Shown here: one piece after another, positions 44,684-52,468 of the stretch
Layout: every line of letters begins with the position of its first letter
How positions within the stretch are numbered: position 1 is the stretch's first letter
Assembly: GCA_016180195.1 (NCBI GenBank)
Contig: JACPBS010000005.1
Coordinates: forward strand, 44,262-108,261
Length of the DNA stretch: 64,000 bases
Reading direction: 5' to 3'
Origin: Candidatus Woesearchaeota archaeon
GTDB lineage: Archaea; Nanobdellota; Nanobdellia; Woesearchaeales; UBA10216
Program-made: the position numbers and the translations under genes
The notes under the pieces: model-generated
The model's database searches: none
Told to the model about the DNA's origin: nothing
The model's input: only the letters and a program-made list of their open reading frames with translations

Positions 44684-45462
44684 TTCGGTAGCTCTTTTAT
44701 CTCTATGGTGGGCGTTGCCCATTGCCATGTTCTGGTTTTTTCATTGTTAATTATCACTGCTTCATCTTTCAGCATTATCCAGTTCCAGCTAGACATGGAT
44801 TCGTCTGGCGTGATTATGTATGTTTCCATTCCGTTTGTTTCGATGTAGTTTAGCTGAGGCAGCGTTTCTGTGGAGATCTCTGTTGTCCCGTCTTCGGAGC
44901 TGTAGTATAGTGCAGAATTCCCGTTTCCTGAAATGATTATGTAATATCCTTTTTCAAGCACTATTGGATAGGATTCTATGCATTTGAAATTATAGCTTCT
45001 TTTTGTGCTCCCTTTTACGAACTCGGTTAGCTCCCTGAATTTCCTAATCGCAGATCTTTCATTGTCGTTGTATATTCCTTTAATCGCTATTTCATTTCTT
45101 TTTTTTGTTATCTTTATCGCCCTCGGAGCTCCGTCAGATGAAAATTTTAACTCATTGAATTCATGGCTTGAGGCATAATAATGGGTTGATTTCGCCCTTT
45201 TTTCGGCGTCCTTTACAGTAACCAGGTGATTCCCTATTGATATCTGGAAATGCTCGGGAAGGCTGTATGTGTATTCGAGGTCTCCTGGGCTTGCATAAAT
45301 TGTATCGAGAAGCAGTGCAAGGTCCTTTGAAACATACTCCCTCTCCAGTGTTGTGTCTGAACCCAGTCGGGTTACAAGAGAGGTTAATGCGATGACAGTA
45401 AGGGCTGCAATCGTGAGGCCTATCAGCGAGTATACTACTATGTATTGCCCTCTTTTCCCCAT
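44656..45462 (-). CDS. Pilin-like secreted protein (class III signal), operon gene 8
   Basis: The 268-residue protein starts MGKRGQYIVVYSLIGLTIAALTVIALTSLV, a compact class III-like signal with KRGQ before the hydrophobic helix. The ectodomain is beta-rich (IVLEKGYYIIISGNGNSALYYSSEDGTTEIST) and ends in a short Cys-containing tail. No family is recognised. It is 22 bp downstream of gene 7. Confidence 0.75.
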   Translation of the reverse strand: MGKRGQYIVVYSLIGLTIAALTVIALTSLVTRLGSDTTLEREYVSKDLALLLDTIYASPGDLEYTYSLPEHFQISIGNHLVTVKDAEKRAKSTHYYASSHEFNELKFSSDGAPRAIKITKKRNEIAIKGIYNDNERSAIRKFRELTEFVKGSTKRSYNFKCIESYPIVLEKGYYIIISGNGNSALYYSSEDGTTEISTETLPQLNYIETNGMETYIITPDESMSSWNWIMLKDEAVIINNEKTRTWQWATPTIEIKELPKCEAENMAR

Positions 45463-45484
45463 GCTTTCACTTTGGGAAATCTGT

Positions 45485-46000
45485 TTAAATAGTTTTTCTA
45501 GATGGATCTGCTGTGCATGACATCAGTGCAAGGTCATTTTTTTCCCTTTGGGCCATGATGCAAATCGTTTTTTTCTTGTTCCCATCGAATGCCACGTTTT
45601 GGGCCTTTCCAATGTTTTCTTCCAGCCCGTAGGCTAGGAAGTTTTCAACCCCTTCTACGCCTTTGCAGTAAGTTTCCTCCCTTGCCTTGCATTCTGGGTC
45701 TTTGCACAGGCATAGGCATGATCCTGAGTTGCATTGGGGGTTCTCGGGTTTTTTTATGGTCTTGCCGTTTGAGAGGCTAAGTGTTGCCGAGTTGAAGCCG
45801 TATAAGTAATCCTTGATGTATATGTTCTTCATAAATGGCTCGTTCTGCTTTGCATTGTCAGCTAATTGTATGAAGTCGTTGAGGGATTCAACTTGATTGG
45901 GCTCCCCGATCGTTATGATTTTCGCGAAGAATAGCATTACTAGGATTATGAACGGGACTATAATGACCGCTCTTATTATCGTGTCTTTCGATTCATCCAT
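45485..46000 (-). CDS. Cys-rich membrane-anchored protein, operon gene 7
   Basis: The 171-residue protein has one N-terminal helix (IIRAVIIVPFIILVMLFFAKIITI) and an ectodomain with eight cysteines, including CNSGSCLCLCKDPECKAREETYC, which suggests disulfides or metal binding outside the cell. Its ATG overlaps gene 6 by eight bases. Function unknown. Confidence 0.75.
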   Translation of the reverse strand: MDESKDTIIRAVIIVPFIILVMLFFAKIITIGEPNQVESLNDFIQLADNAKQNEPFMKNIYIKDYLYGFNSATLSLSNGKTIKKPENPQCNSGSCLCLCKDPECKAREETYCKGVEGVENFLAYGLEENIGKAQNVAFDGNKKKTICIMAQREKNDLALMSCTADPSRKTI

Positions 46001-46226
46001 CAGAGCAGCACCATTTTGTTTCCTTTGGGCAGCCTGACTTGATACATATTTGCCCTTCTATCCGGTCTCGTTCACAGCTGCCTTGGCATTGGTTGAGGCC
46101 TGTTATGCTGTCAACTATTTTTCCGATGTTGCCTGTAAAGATCAGTATTACCACTATGAGGACTGTGAGCGCTATTGCCGCAACTGTTATTGTTTCGAAT
46201 GACAGGCTGACTGCATTTTTTTTCAT
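45993..46226 (-). CDS. Short pilin-like protein with Cys-rich tail, operon gene 6
   Basis: The 77-residue product starts MKKNAVSLSFETITVAAIALTVLIVVILI; the SLSFETI stretch is a strong class III/pilin-like pattern. The short ectodomain has six cysteines (CQGSCERDRIEGQICIKSGC...CC). AAAGGTGG directly upstream fixes the ATG at 46226 and rejects the longer frame from 46280. Confidence 0.8.
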   Translation of the reverse strand: MKKNAVSLSFETITVAAIALTVLIVVILIFTGNIGKIVDSITGLNQCQGSCERDRIEGQICIKSGCPKETKWCCSDG

Positions 46227-46741
46227 GTTACCACCTTTCTTTGGCATTTTCCGCTTGACCCCAGGAAGCCTCCCTTGCATTCAATGTATTCTGGCGCGCA
46301 GCATTCGCCTGCATTCCCTCCGATTATCGGATACCCTCCTCCGCAGTTTTCACCCTCATTTTGGCAGCTCTTGCACTCGTTGCCCTTCCTTCCTGTTCCT
46401 GCAGGGCAGTAGTCTATGATGCAGTTTTCCCTGCAAATGTCATACTCTCCTTTCCTGAAGTTGACTGGCTTGTAGTGCCTTGGGTCGCAGTTTTCGTCTT
46501 TTATCCCGCTTTTTCCCCACCTGATGCACTCTGGCACCCATTTTCCGTCCTCCATCCTTGCCTTTTGGCACTTGAAATACCCTTCTTCGCATTTTTCGCC
46601 GAAATCAAACATCTCGCTTACTGTTTCAACAATTCCTTTCAGGGTTGGTTCTGTAAGGCCTCTTGCTATTACTAGCAGTATTATGCCTGCAAAAATGTAA
46701 AGAGCAGGTTTTATTAGGTTCTCGATCGCTATGCTTGTCAT
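46223..46741 (-). CDS. Very Cys-rich membrane-anchored protein, operon gene 5
   Basis: The 172-residue protein has one N-terminal hydrophobic segment (IKPALYIFAGIILLVIARGL) and an ectodomain with 15 or more cysteines in short-spaced pairs (CRENCIIDYC, CKSCQNEGENCGGG, GECCAPEYIECKGG). The layout is like knottin or EGF-like domains. It overlaps gene 6 by four bases (ATGA). No homologue is known to me. Confidence 0.8.
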   Translation of the reverse strand: MTSIAIENLIKPALYIFAGIILLVIARGLTEPTLKGIVETVSEMFDFGEKCEEGYFKCQKARMEDGKWVPECIRWGKSGIKDENCDPRHYKPVNFRKGEYDICRENCIIDYCPAGTGRKGNECKSCQNEGENCGGGYPIIGGNAGECCAPEYIECKGGFLGSSGKCQRKVVT

Positions 46742-46742
46742 T

Positions 46743-46892
46743 TTACCCGAATCTGAGTATTTCCATTATCTTGGAGAAAAGGTTTTCTGCGCCCCCTCTT
46801 AATATTATTACCCCTCCTATTGATACTAGCAGCAATCCCAAACCTATCAGGAACATTATCAGGATGTGCCATTGTAATCCCTTCTTTTTCAT
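46743..46892 (-). CDS. 49-residue pilin-like membrane protein, operon gene 4
   Basis: This short frame encodes MKKKGLQWHILIMFLIGLGLLLVSI, followed by a short tail ending in KIMEILRFG. The basic head KKKG and single hydrophobic helix match its neighbours. The stop is one base before the ATG of gene 5. Confidence 0.72.
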   Translation of the reverse strand: MKKKGLQWHILIMFLIGLGLLLVSIGGVIILRGGAENLFSKIMEILRFG

Positions 46893-46916
46893 GTCCTTTT
46901 CTTGGCTGCCTTGTTT

Positions 46917-47900
46917 TTATATTTGTTGCTTGACTGGTAATTCCTCACATCCCAGGTCTTTCAGGAGGTTTTCATCGTATTTCCCGAAGATCGTGAATGC
47001 AGTCCAGTCCCTTATGATGTTCTTTTTTGAATAGGCTTCAATAGAGGCATCCATTGCAGTTTCTAGCGTGATTCCCCTTATTATTGCAGCTCCCCCGGCC
47101 ACTACGAGTGCTGCTCCTGCTGGCAGCCCAACTCCAGTTACCCCGACAGCGAATCCTCCTGCAAGCATCACTGCCCCCCCTATTACCGAAATCTTCCCGC
47201 TGTTGCTTTCCCAGTATTTTCCTATGAATTCCATCATGTTTTCTAGCATGGGCTCGCTTTTTGCGTAGACGAAAACAACCGCATAGGCACTGTCAGGATC
47301 AAAAGTTGTCTGTTTCAGTTCCTCCCTGTTCTTTGTGTCTATTTCAGGCTTTATTCCCCCTTTTTTGCCTCGCATGTAGTCCAGGTACGTTATCCCTTCC
47401 TTTGCCAGTTCCTTGTTTGGAACAGTATTCTTGCGCAGGTAGTCTAAGAATTGGTACCCGTTTATTTCCATATCTTCCTTGAAGGTTATTATTGAGCATA
47501 CGCTGCAGTACTTTTTGGGCCCTCCGAAAAGGTCAAGCTTCCCTTCGCCAAACTGGTTCCAGCAGTTGTATATCTCGTCTGCAATGGGCTTTTCCGCATG
47601 ATCGCCTAGCTTGATGCTTCTGGTCTTTCCCCTGTATTCAATGCTGTATTTTGTCTTTTCAAATTCCAGGTATGTTGGTGGGCAGTTTATTATTTCGTCA
47701 GGTGGGTTGTAGGATTTTATGTGCAGGTTGGAGTGCCTTATCACGCTTTGCTTGCATGGCTCCCTGGAAAACCCGCTTTCTATCCCTGATGTTATCAGGC
47801 CTGTATATGATAGAAGGGCGAATATGGTTATTGCTAGCAGGATCAGGCTCATTATTGCTGATACAGTTACCCCTTTCCTCACCCATAGAGTTTTTCGCAT
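46917..47900 (-). CDS. Membrane protein of a tandem paralogue pair (copy 2), operon gene 3
   Basis: The 327-residue protein has an N-terminal helix (VTVSAIMSLILLAITIFALLSY), an ectodomain with ADEIYNCWNQFGEGKLDLFG...CSVCSIITF, and a Gly/Ala-rich hydrophobic stretch (about 235-275). The ectodomain matches gene 2 at the DE(I/L)Y-x-CW-x3-GEG-x-(I/L)D-x-FG...C-x-VCS pattern. A GTG at 47882 overlapping the gene 2 stop (GTGA) is an alternative start giving a tidier class III signal. Function unknown. Confidence 0.8.
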   Translation of the reverse strand: MRKTLWVRKGVTVSAIMSLILLAITIFALLSYTGLITSGIESGFSREPCKQSVIRHSNLHIKSYNPPDEIINCPPTYLEFEKTKYSIEYRGKTRSIKLGDHAEKPIADEIYNCWNQFGEGKLDLFGGPKKYCSVCSIITFKEDMEINGYQFLDYLRKNTVPNKELAKEGITYLDYMRGKKGGIKPEIDTKNREELKQTTFDPDSAYAVVFVYAKSEPMLENMMEFIGKYWESNSGKISVIGGAVMLAGGFAVGVTGVGLPAGAALVVAGGAAIIRGITLETAMDASIEAYSKKNIIRDWTAFTIFGKYDENLLKDLGCEELPVKQQI

Positions 47901-48880
47901 TTTTTCCCCACTTCTGATGTTGGCATCATCTCTACAAGAAGCACTCGCGGGACTTGATCTCCGTTTGCTGTTTCAAATGTCTTGTATGATCCGAACATCA
48001 GGAGTCCTCTTTGCATGCCTTTCTTTATCAGAGGGCTTTCCTTGCATGCGAGCGCGAACGTTGCCCCGCCTGCTTTCGATATCTTGCTCCCCACCATCAG
48101 GATCTTTGAAGGAAGCTTGGCTGATCCCGGGATTTTTCCGGCAAGGCTTACAAACCATCCTAGTGCGGGAAGCGCTGTTGAGCACGCAGTGCCCCCCAGT
48201 CCTGTGAGGCCCCCTACGAGCAGGAGGTCTTTTAGCTTGTCGGGCTTGACTGATATGAATACTATTGATTGTGGCTGGGTTTCCAGATCGATCTGGTATA
48301 CTTGCCCATCTTCATTTCTTGCGCCTCCGCTCAGAAAGTCCCAGTATGTGGTTTGTGCTCCTCTGGAGTCTTTGACATAATTGTTCTTCAGGAAGATGTT
48401 GAACTCCTCGAATTTTTCCTTTTTGTATGTTACCTGGCTGTCGAACTCTATCTGGCTGCATACCACGCATTTTGATGAGTCGTCGTAGTTCCCGAACGGG
48501 TCTATTTCCCCCTCTCCCAGGTATTTCCAGCACCGGTATAGCTCATCGGCAACTGCCTTCTGCATGTAGTGATTTGGGTTGTCATTGAATCTTCTGTAGT
48601 TGACGTTATCTTTTTGGTACGTTTTCCCGTTGTATGCGTAGATCCCGTCCTCTTTTATCTTCACGTAGTGTGTTTCGCATTTGAGGTCGTTTATTATCGG
48701 TGATTCCAATCCGAAGAATTTGGTTCCTGCCATTGTTGTTGCGGACATGCTGCACATTAGGTTCTGGCCTTGCCCGGATAAGATGGGGATTATTGTGTAT
48801 ACCAGGCCAAGAAGCGTGAAGAATATGATGGCAAATAATATTGTAGAGAATAGCGGGTTTCCATCTTGTGCTTTTTTCAT
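47879..48880 (-). CDS. Membrane protein of a tandem paralogue pair (copy 1), operon gene 2
   Basis: The 333-residue protein has an N-terminal helix (LFSTILFAIIFFTLLGLVYTIIPIL) and an ectodomain with VADELYRCWKYLGEGEIDPFG...CVVCSQIEF, shared with gene 3, then a Gly-rich hydrophobic part (about 220-245). Two CxxC-like sites may bind metal or form disulfides. It overlaps gene 1 and gene 3, so it is within a tightly coupled operon. Confidence 0.8.
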   Translation of the reverse strand: MKKAQDGNPLFSTILFAIIFFTLLGLVYTIIPILSGQGQNLMCSMSATTMAGTKFFGLESPIINDLKCETHYVKIKEDGIYAYNGKTYQKDNVNYRRFNDNPNHYMQKAVADELYRCWKYLGEGEIDPFGNYDDSSKCVVCSQIEFDSQVTYKKEKFEEFNIFLKNNYVKDSRGAQTTYWDFLSGGARNEDGQVYQIDLETQPQSIVFISVKPDKLKDLLLVGGLTGLGGTACSTALPALGWFVSLAGKIPGSAKLPSKILMVGSKISKAGGATFALACKESPLIKKGMQRGLLMFGSYKTFETANGDQVPRVLLVEMMPTSEVGKKCEKLYG

Positions 48881-48996
48881 TTGGGCAATAATGCAGATAG
48901 AAGGTCTTTGTATATCGTAATTAGGGCGATGAAGGCTGCCACGGCTATTATCAGTATCACCAGCATCTGGAAGTTGATTTCACCTCTTTTTTGCAT
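48877..48996 (-). CDS. 39-residue pilin-like protein, first gene of the operon
   Basis: This short frame encodes MQKRGEINFQMLVILIIAVAAFIALITIY plus a ten-residue tail. KRGE before the hydrophobic helix is a good class III cleavage context. The stop overlaps the ATG of gene 2 (ATGA). It is the gene closest to the inverted-repeat region at 49038-49124 and so probably the first in the transcript. Confidence 0.75.
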   Translation of the reverse strand: MQKRGEINFQMLVILIIAVAAFIALITIYKDLLSALLPK

Positions 48997-49037
48997 TGGT
49001 CGGTTCTCGGTTCAGCTTTATTTAATATTTTCGGAAA

Positions 49038-49124
49038 ATTAGTAAGTGACAAAAGAGCTTATAATAATCGCTTACTAATATTTGTCAGACATGAGTAATC
49101 CATAAAATTGTCATGTCTGACAAA
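49038..49124. promoter_or_regulatory. Two perfect inverted repeats between the pilin-like operon and the kinase-like gene
   Basis: IR1 is ATTAGTAAG (49038-49046) with CTTACTAAT (49071-49079). IR2 is the 14-bp TTTGTCAGACATGA (49081-49094) with TCATGTCTGACAAA (49111-49124). The start codon of the gene at 49113 lies inside the right arm of IR2. A further TGACAAAA is at 49047-49054. Bound protein or RNA hairpins here could control both divergent units. TATA candidates lie in the AT-rich stretches. Confidence 0.7.
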
Positions 49125-51029
49125 AAGTTTTTATTAATCCTTGCGTATGGGCCCAATATGGGCCTTGAGGAAATGCTTGCCCGTTCGAGGGTTTATGCCG
49201 AGCCGTTGCTTGGCAGGGCTGTTAAATGCATAGACTCTGTTGTGGATTGGTGTTGCAATAACGATGTCTACGCTGCAATGGGGGCTGCATCGGTTGTTGG
49301 AGCTGTCCTATATGCGTTGTTTTCCAGGGTTAGGGTTCCTGATCCTGATATCATGTCTTTGACAGGCTTATTGTTTGCAGGTTTGATTTCTTATTTTTAT
49401 TTTCATGATGAGTATACTTTAAGGAAGCTGGGCGTGAAAAGGGGCTGCCTTGATTTTTCCAGGTTTTCCAAGAACGATCATGGCAAGAATTGTCTCCTTC
49501 AGCTTTGGGACTCGCCATATGAAAACCAGGGTGCGTGGTCCATAATACCTGCTGCATATGCGCTTTCGAGTTCGGTTGTGGTAACTGAAGGAGCACTTCT
49601 TAACGCAGGAGTGGCTTACGTCTCGTCGTATGTAATTTTGAGTGCTTTAAGGTGTGTGTTGCATTCTGATTTGATCATCCCTGCTGTTTGGGAGTCGTAT
49701 GCTTCATTGAGATGGAAGAAGGGCTCTGCAAATTACATATCTGAATTGGAGAAGCTGGTTGAAAGATATCCTTATCCTAATTTTAAATTGATGATTGCAG
49801 ATTCCTATCATGAGGCTGGAATGCCTGATAAAGCGTTTAATGTCGCAAGATCCATCATGGGGAAAATGGTATTGCCGAGGTTCAGTATGTGGTTTATTAA
49901 TGATCACTTGGTTAACACGCTAACCAGCCACCACAGGAATATTGAAGGTTACAGCCCCCGCATGGAATCCTTTTTTTATCTGACAATGGTTTTGGATGAG
50001 CTGGGTGTTGATGGATCTTCACATATAGAGGCCATGTCGGGAAGGTTTGGCTCGGTCGAGTCAGGTCTTCTTGGTTTCTGGTATTATCATGAAAAAGGAA
50101 ACAAGGAAGGGATGCAGAGGCATCTGGAGAGGGTTCTTGGCATTGCTTATGATGATTCGGAGCATTTTGCAAGGGAGCATTTTCCAGGAGGAAGGGTTTT
50201 CAGGTTTTCTCCATCGCATATGAGGGATGATTTCGTGGTGAGGGTTGGTGATGAGCCTGAGCTGAGGTTCGAGTTTTCAATGTCAGGTAAGGCCTATGAA
50301 TTGCTTAAAGGCTCTGATCGTTATGCAGCAACCGAGCCTCTTTTTATGGGCAGGATTTCCGAAGATTCGGTTCTTGTAAGGTCGCAGTTAAGGGGGGAGA
50401 CGCTTTATGATTGCCTGAAAAGCGGAACTGCTGGCTTTGATGACGTGGTTTCGTCATGGGAGCTGACAAGGGCTATCCACAGGCATTTTGTGGGTATTCC
50501 CGGGCTGGCTTATCTTAGGCCTTCTGAGAAGCTGAGGCAGGTTTTGTCTTCAGCCTCATTTGCAGGTAATGCAGGGGAGTTCCTTTTTGCATTTTCAGAG
50601 GTTGCTGAATCCTGTGTCCAAGGGGAGATTGTTTTTAACACTGACGGGCATCCGGGAAACCGTATAATGTCAGGTAAAAAGATAGGGATAATTGATCTAC
50701 AAAACAAGGGTCTTGTCCCTGCTGAGTACGAGGCCGCGAATTATAGATATGTCATATCTCCTGAATTAAGGAAGGAGGAGGATGGGTTTCTGATTCTCAA
50801 TGGCATTGATCCTGTTGCTTACTATGTTCAGGCTGTCATCAAGGATCTTTCATTGTGCGTTTGGTTTTCCAAAGATGGCAGGGAGAGGGCTGTCGAGAGG
50901 GTTCATGATGCGGTTTATGCGATAAAGCAGGTTAAGGATTTTTCGCCATTGTTTTATTCCAGGCATAGCAGGAGCTTTGAAAGAACCTTGTCAGGATTGA
51001 GTATGCTTGAGGAAGACCTGGCTGCCTAG
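49113..51029 (+). CDS. Membrane protein with kinase-like (APH-fold) C-terminal domain
   Basis: The 638-residue protein has hydrophobic segments at about 55-70, 82-97 and 146-180, then a helical region with a TPR-like unit (about 207-250). The C-terminal part looks like an aminoglycoside-phosphotransferase-type kinase: FNTDGHPGNRIM (Asp511, Asn516) is a catalytic-loop match and IGIIDLQNKG (Asp528) is the metal-binding match. The N-lobe lysine is not certain. It is divergent from the pilin-like operon and its start lies in IR2. The substrate is unknown; an RNA, lipid, sugar or protein kinase role are all open. Confidence 0.7.
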   Translation: MSDKKFLLILAYGPNMGLEEMLARSRVYAEPLLGRAVKCIDSVVDWCCNNDVYAAMGAASVVGAVLYALFSRVRVPDPDIMSLTGLLFAGLISYFYFHDEYTLRKLGVKRGCLDFSRFSKNDHGKNCLLQLWDSPYENQGAWSIIPAAYALSSSVVVTEGALLNAGVAYVSSYVILSALRCVLHSDLIIPAVWESYASLRWKKGSANYISELEKLVERYPYPNFKLMIADSYHEAGMPDKAFNVARSIMGKMVLPRFSMWFINDHLVNTLTSHHRNIEGYSPRMESFFYLTMVLDELGVDGSSHIEAMSGRFGSVESGLLGFWYYHEKGNKEGMQRHLERVLGIAYDDSEHFAREHFPGGRVFRFSPSHMRDDFVVRVGDEPELRFEFSMSGKAYELLKGSDRYAATEPLFMGRISEDSVLVRSQLRGETLYDCLKSGTAGFDDVVSSWELTRAIHRHFVGIPGLAYLRPSEKLRQVLSSASFAGNAGEFLFAFSEVAESCVQGEIVFNTDGHPGNRIMSGKKIGIIDLQNKGLVPAEYEAANYRYVISPELRKEEDGFLILNGIDPVAYYVQAVIKDLSLCVWFSKDGRERAVERVHDAVYAIKQVKDFSPLFYSRHSRSFERTLSGLSMLEEDLAA

Positions 51030-51919
51030 GCGTTTATGGCTATCAGGGTTGCTGAAAGATTGGAAATCTCATCAATTTGCCTCAGGATAAGGCAGGCAAT
51101 CATGCTTCCTTCCCTTACCCGTCTTTTTGCCTTTTCATCCTGTTTCATCCCCATTGCTTCTTGAAGTTTTTTGTAGTCGAATTTATAGTATAGCTCATAA
51201 TATGTTCTCAGGAGCCTGTTGTTTGCTGCTATCAGGTCTTTCTCGATCGAATCCACTTCTTTGCTTTGTGATATCTCATGGATTATTTCCTTGTAGGTAT
51301 CGCATATTTTTTCCAGGTTCCATACTATAACGTATGCAAAGGTGGTTTTCCTGTAGTCCTTGAATCCTTTCTTGTTGAGCATCCTTTCGCAGAAGTTGCA
51401 GAGCTGGTTATTGGTCTGTTCGAGCGCAAGGAGTTCTTTAAGTTCTTCCTTTTTCTTCAGGCCCAGGTAGTCTGTTATTCCTTCGCCAAGGGCCATTGTG
51501 ACCAGGAAGGCGCGTCTCAATATTGTGTCGAATTCGCTCTCGAGTTCCTGTGCTATGCTCCGTATCACTGTCCTATTTCCGGACTGCTCGGTTATGGCAA
51601 AGCCTACAAACACCTCTTTCACTAGGTCTTGTATTATTTTTGCTGTTGCTTGCGTTTCGTAGAGTATTTCTATTTCATCATATCCGCTTTTCTGTATTGC
51701 TGAAATGGCCCATCTTTGCACTTCTTTTCCGATGTCTTGCTTTATCATTATGCTCGTTTTTTCTATGTCAATGCTTTTTCTTGCTGTTGCCACAAGCTTG
51801 TCGAATTTTTCCTCTATCTCCAGTTCATCCCCCTTCTTTATGCCCAGTTTTTTTGCCCATTTGCTTGGCAGGGAAACAACGAGTGTTTTGCCTGCTAGCT
51901 GTATGACTTTTCTTTTCAT
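51026..51919 (-). CDS. AbrB-like plus PhoU-like regulator, paralogue 2
   Basis: The 297-residue protein has an N-terminal AbrB-type DNA-binding domain (KVIQLAGKTLVVSLPSKWAKKLGIKKGDELEIEE) and PhoU-like helices (about 105-290). It shares layout with the protein at 32699-33616 but is clearly diverged. The 3' end overlaps the kinase-like gene by four bases. No phosphate transporter is near, so the signal is unknown. Confidence 0.87.
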   Translation of the reverse strand: MKRKVIQLAGKTLVVSLPSKWAKKLGIKKGDELEIEEKFDKLVATARKSIDIEKTSIMIKQDIGKEVQRWAISAIQKSGYDEIEILYETQATAKIIQDLVKEVFVGFAITEQSGNRTVIRSIAQELESEFDTILRRAFLVTMALGEGITDYLGLKKKEELKELLALEQTNNQLCNFCERMLNKKGFKDYRKTTFAYVIVWNLEKICDTYKEIIHEISQSKEVDSIEKDLIAANNRLLRTYYELYYKFDYKKLQEAMGMKQDEKAKRRVREGSMIACLILRQIDEISNLSATLIAINA

Positions 51920-52075
51920 CTGTTGATTTATTCGGGTTATAGTATATAAATCTTCCTAAAATATATAATTATATTCCCATATATAACAATTATCCCAAAG
52001 ATATATATCTTTTTTGAATGATTTACGGTTTGAGGTGATAATCATGAAAAGGAAAGATCTTGTTATCTTAATCAT

Positions 52076-52468
52076 ATGAGCAGGAAAACCAGGATTCCTG
52101 TCTCTACTATTTATGACAGGTTGAAGTCTTTTGAAGGTGTCCTGATCCGGAAGAATTCATCCCTTCTCAATTTTTCAAAGCTGGGCTTTGTTGTTCGTGC
52201 CCTTGTGATTTTTTCTGTCGAGAAGTCTCAAAGGGACGAGTTTTCATCATGCCTGCTGAAGAATAATAACGTCAATTCCCTTTATAGGATAAATAACGGC
52301 TATGATTTCGTTGCTGAAATACTCCACAAGGATATTAATGACCTGGAGCATTTCATGGATTCGCTGGTGGAGAGGTTTAAGGTCAGGGAGAGGAAAACCT
52401 TTTTTGTCATCGATGAGCTGAAAAAGGAGGGCTTTCTTACTGATGAGAACTTCCTCGACATCATTTAA
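52076..52468 (+). CDS. Lrp/AsnC-like regulator with broken N-terminal helix-turn-helix
   Basis: The 130-residue frame starts at MSRKTRIPVSTIYDRLKS, the recognition-helix part of a winged helix-turn-helix, and ends with a degenerate AsnC-like domain. The expected first helix is encoded just upstream by a separate 11-codon ORF (52044-52079, MKRKDLVIL...), which has a strong GAGGTGAT ribosome binding site and ends in a TGA that overlaps this ATG (ATGA). Compared with normal Lrp proteins about ten residues and the frame are lost, so it is either a recent deletion or a coupled two-part gene. Confidence 0.72.
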   Translation: MSRKTRIPVSTIYDRLKSFEGVLIRKNSSLLNFSKLGFVVRALVIFSVEKSQRDEFSSCLLKNNNVNSLYRINNGYDFVAEILHKDINDLEHFMDSLVERFKVRERKTFFVIDELKKEGFLTDENFLDII

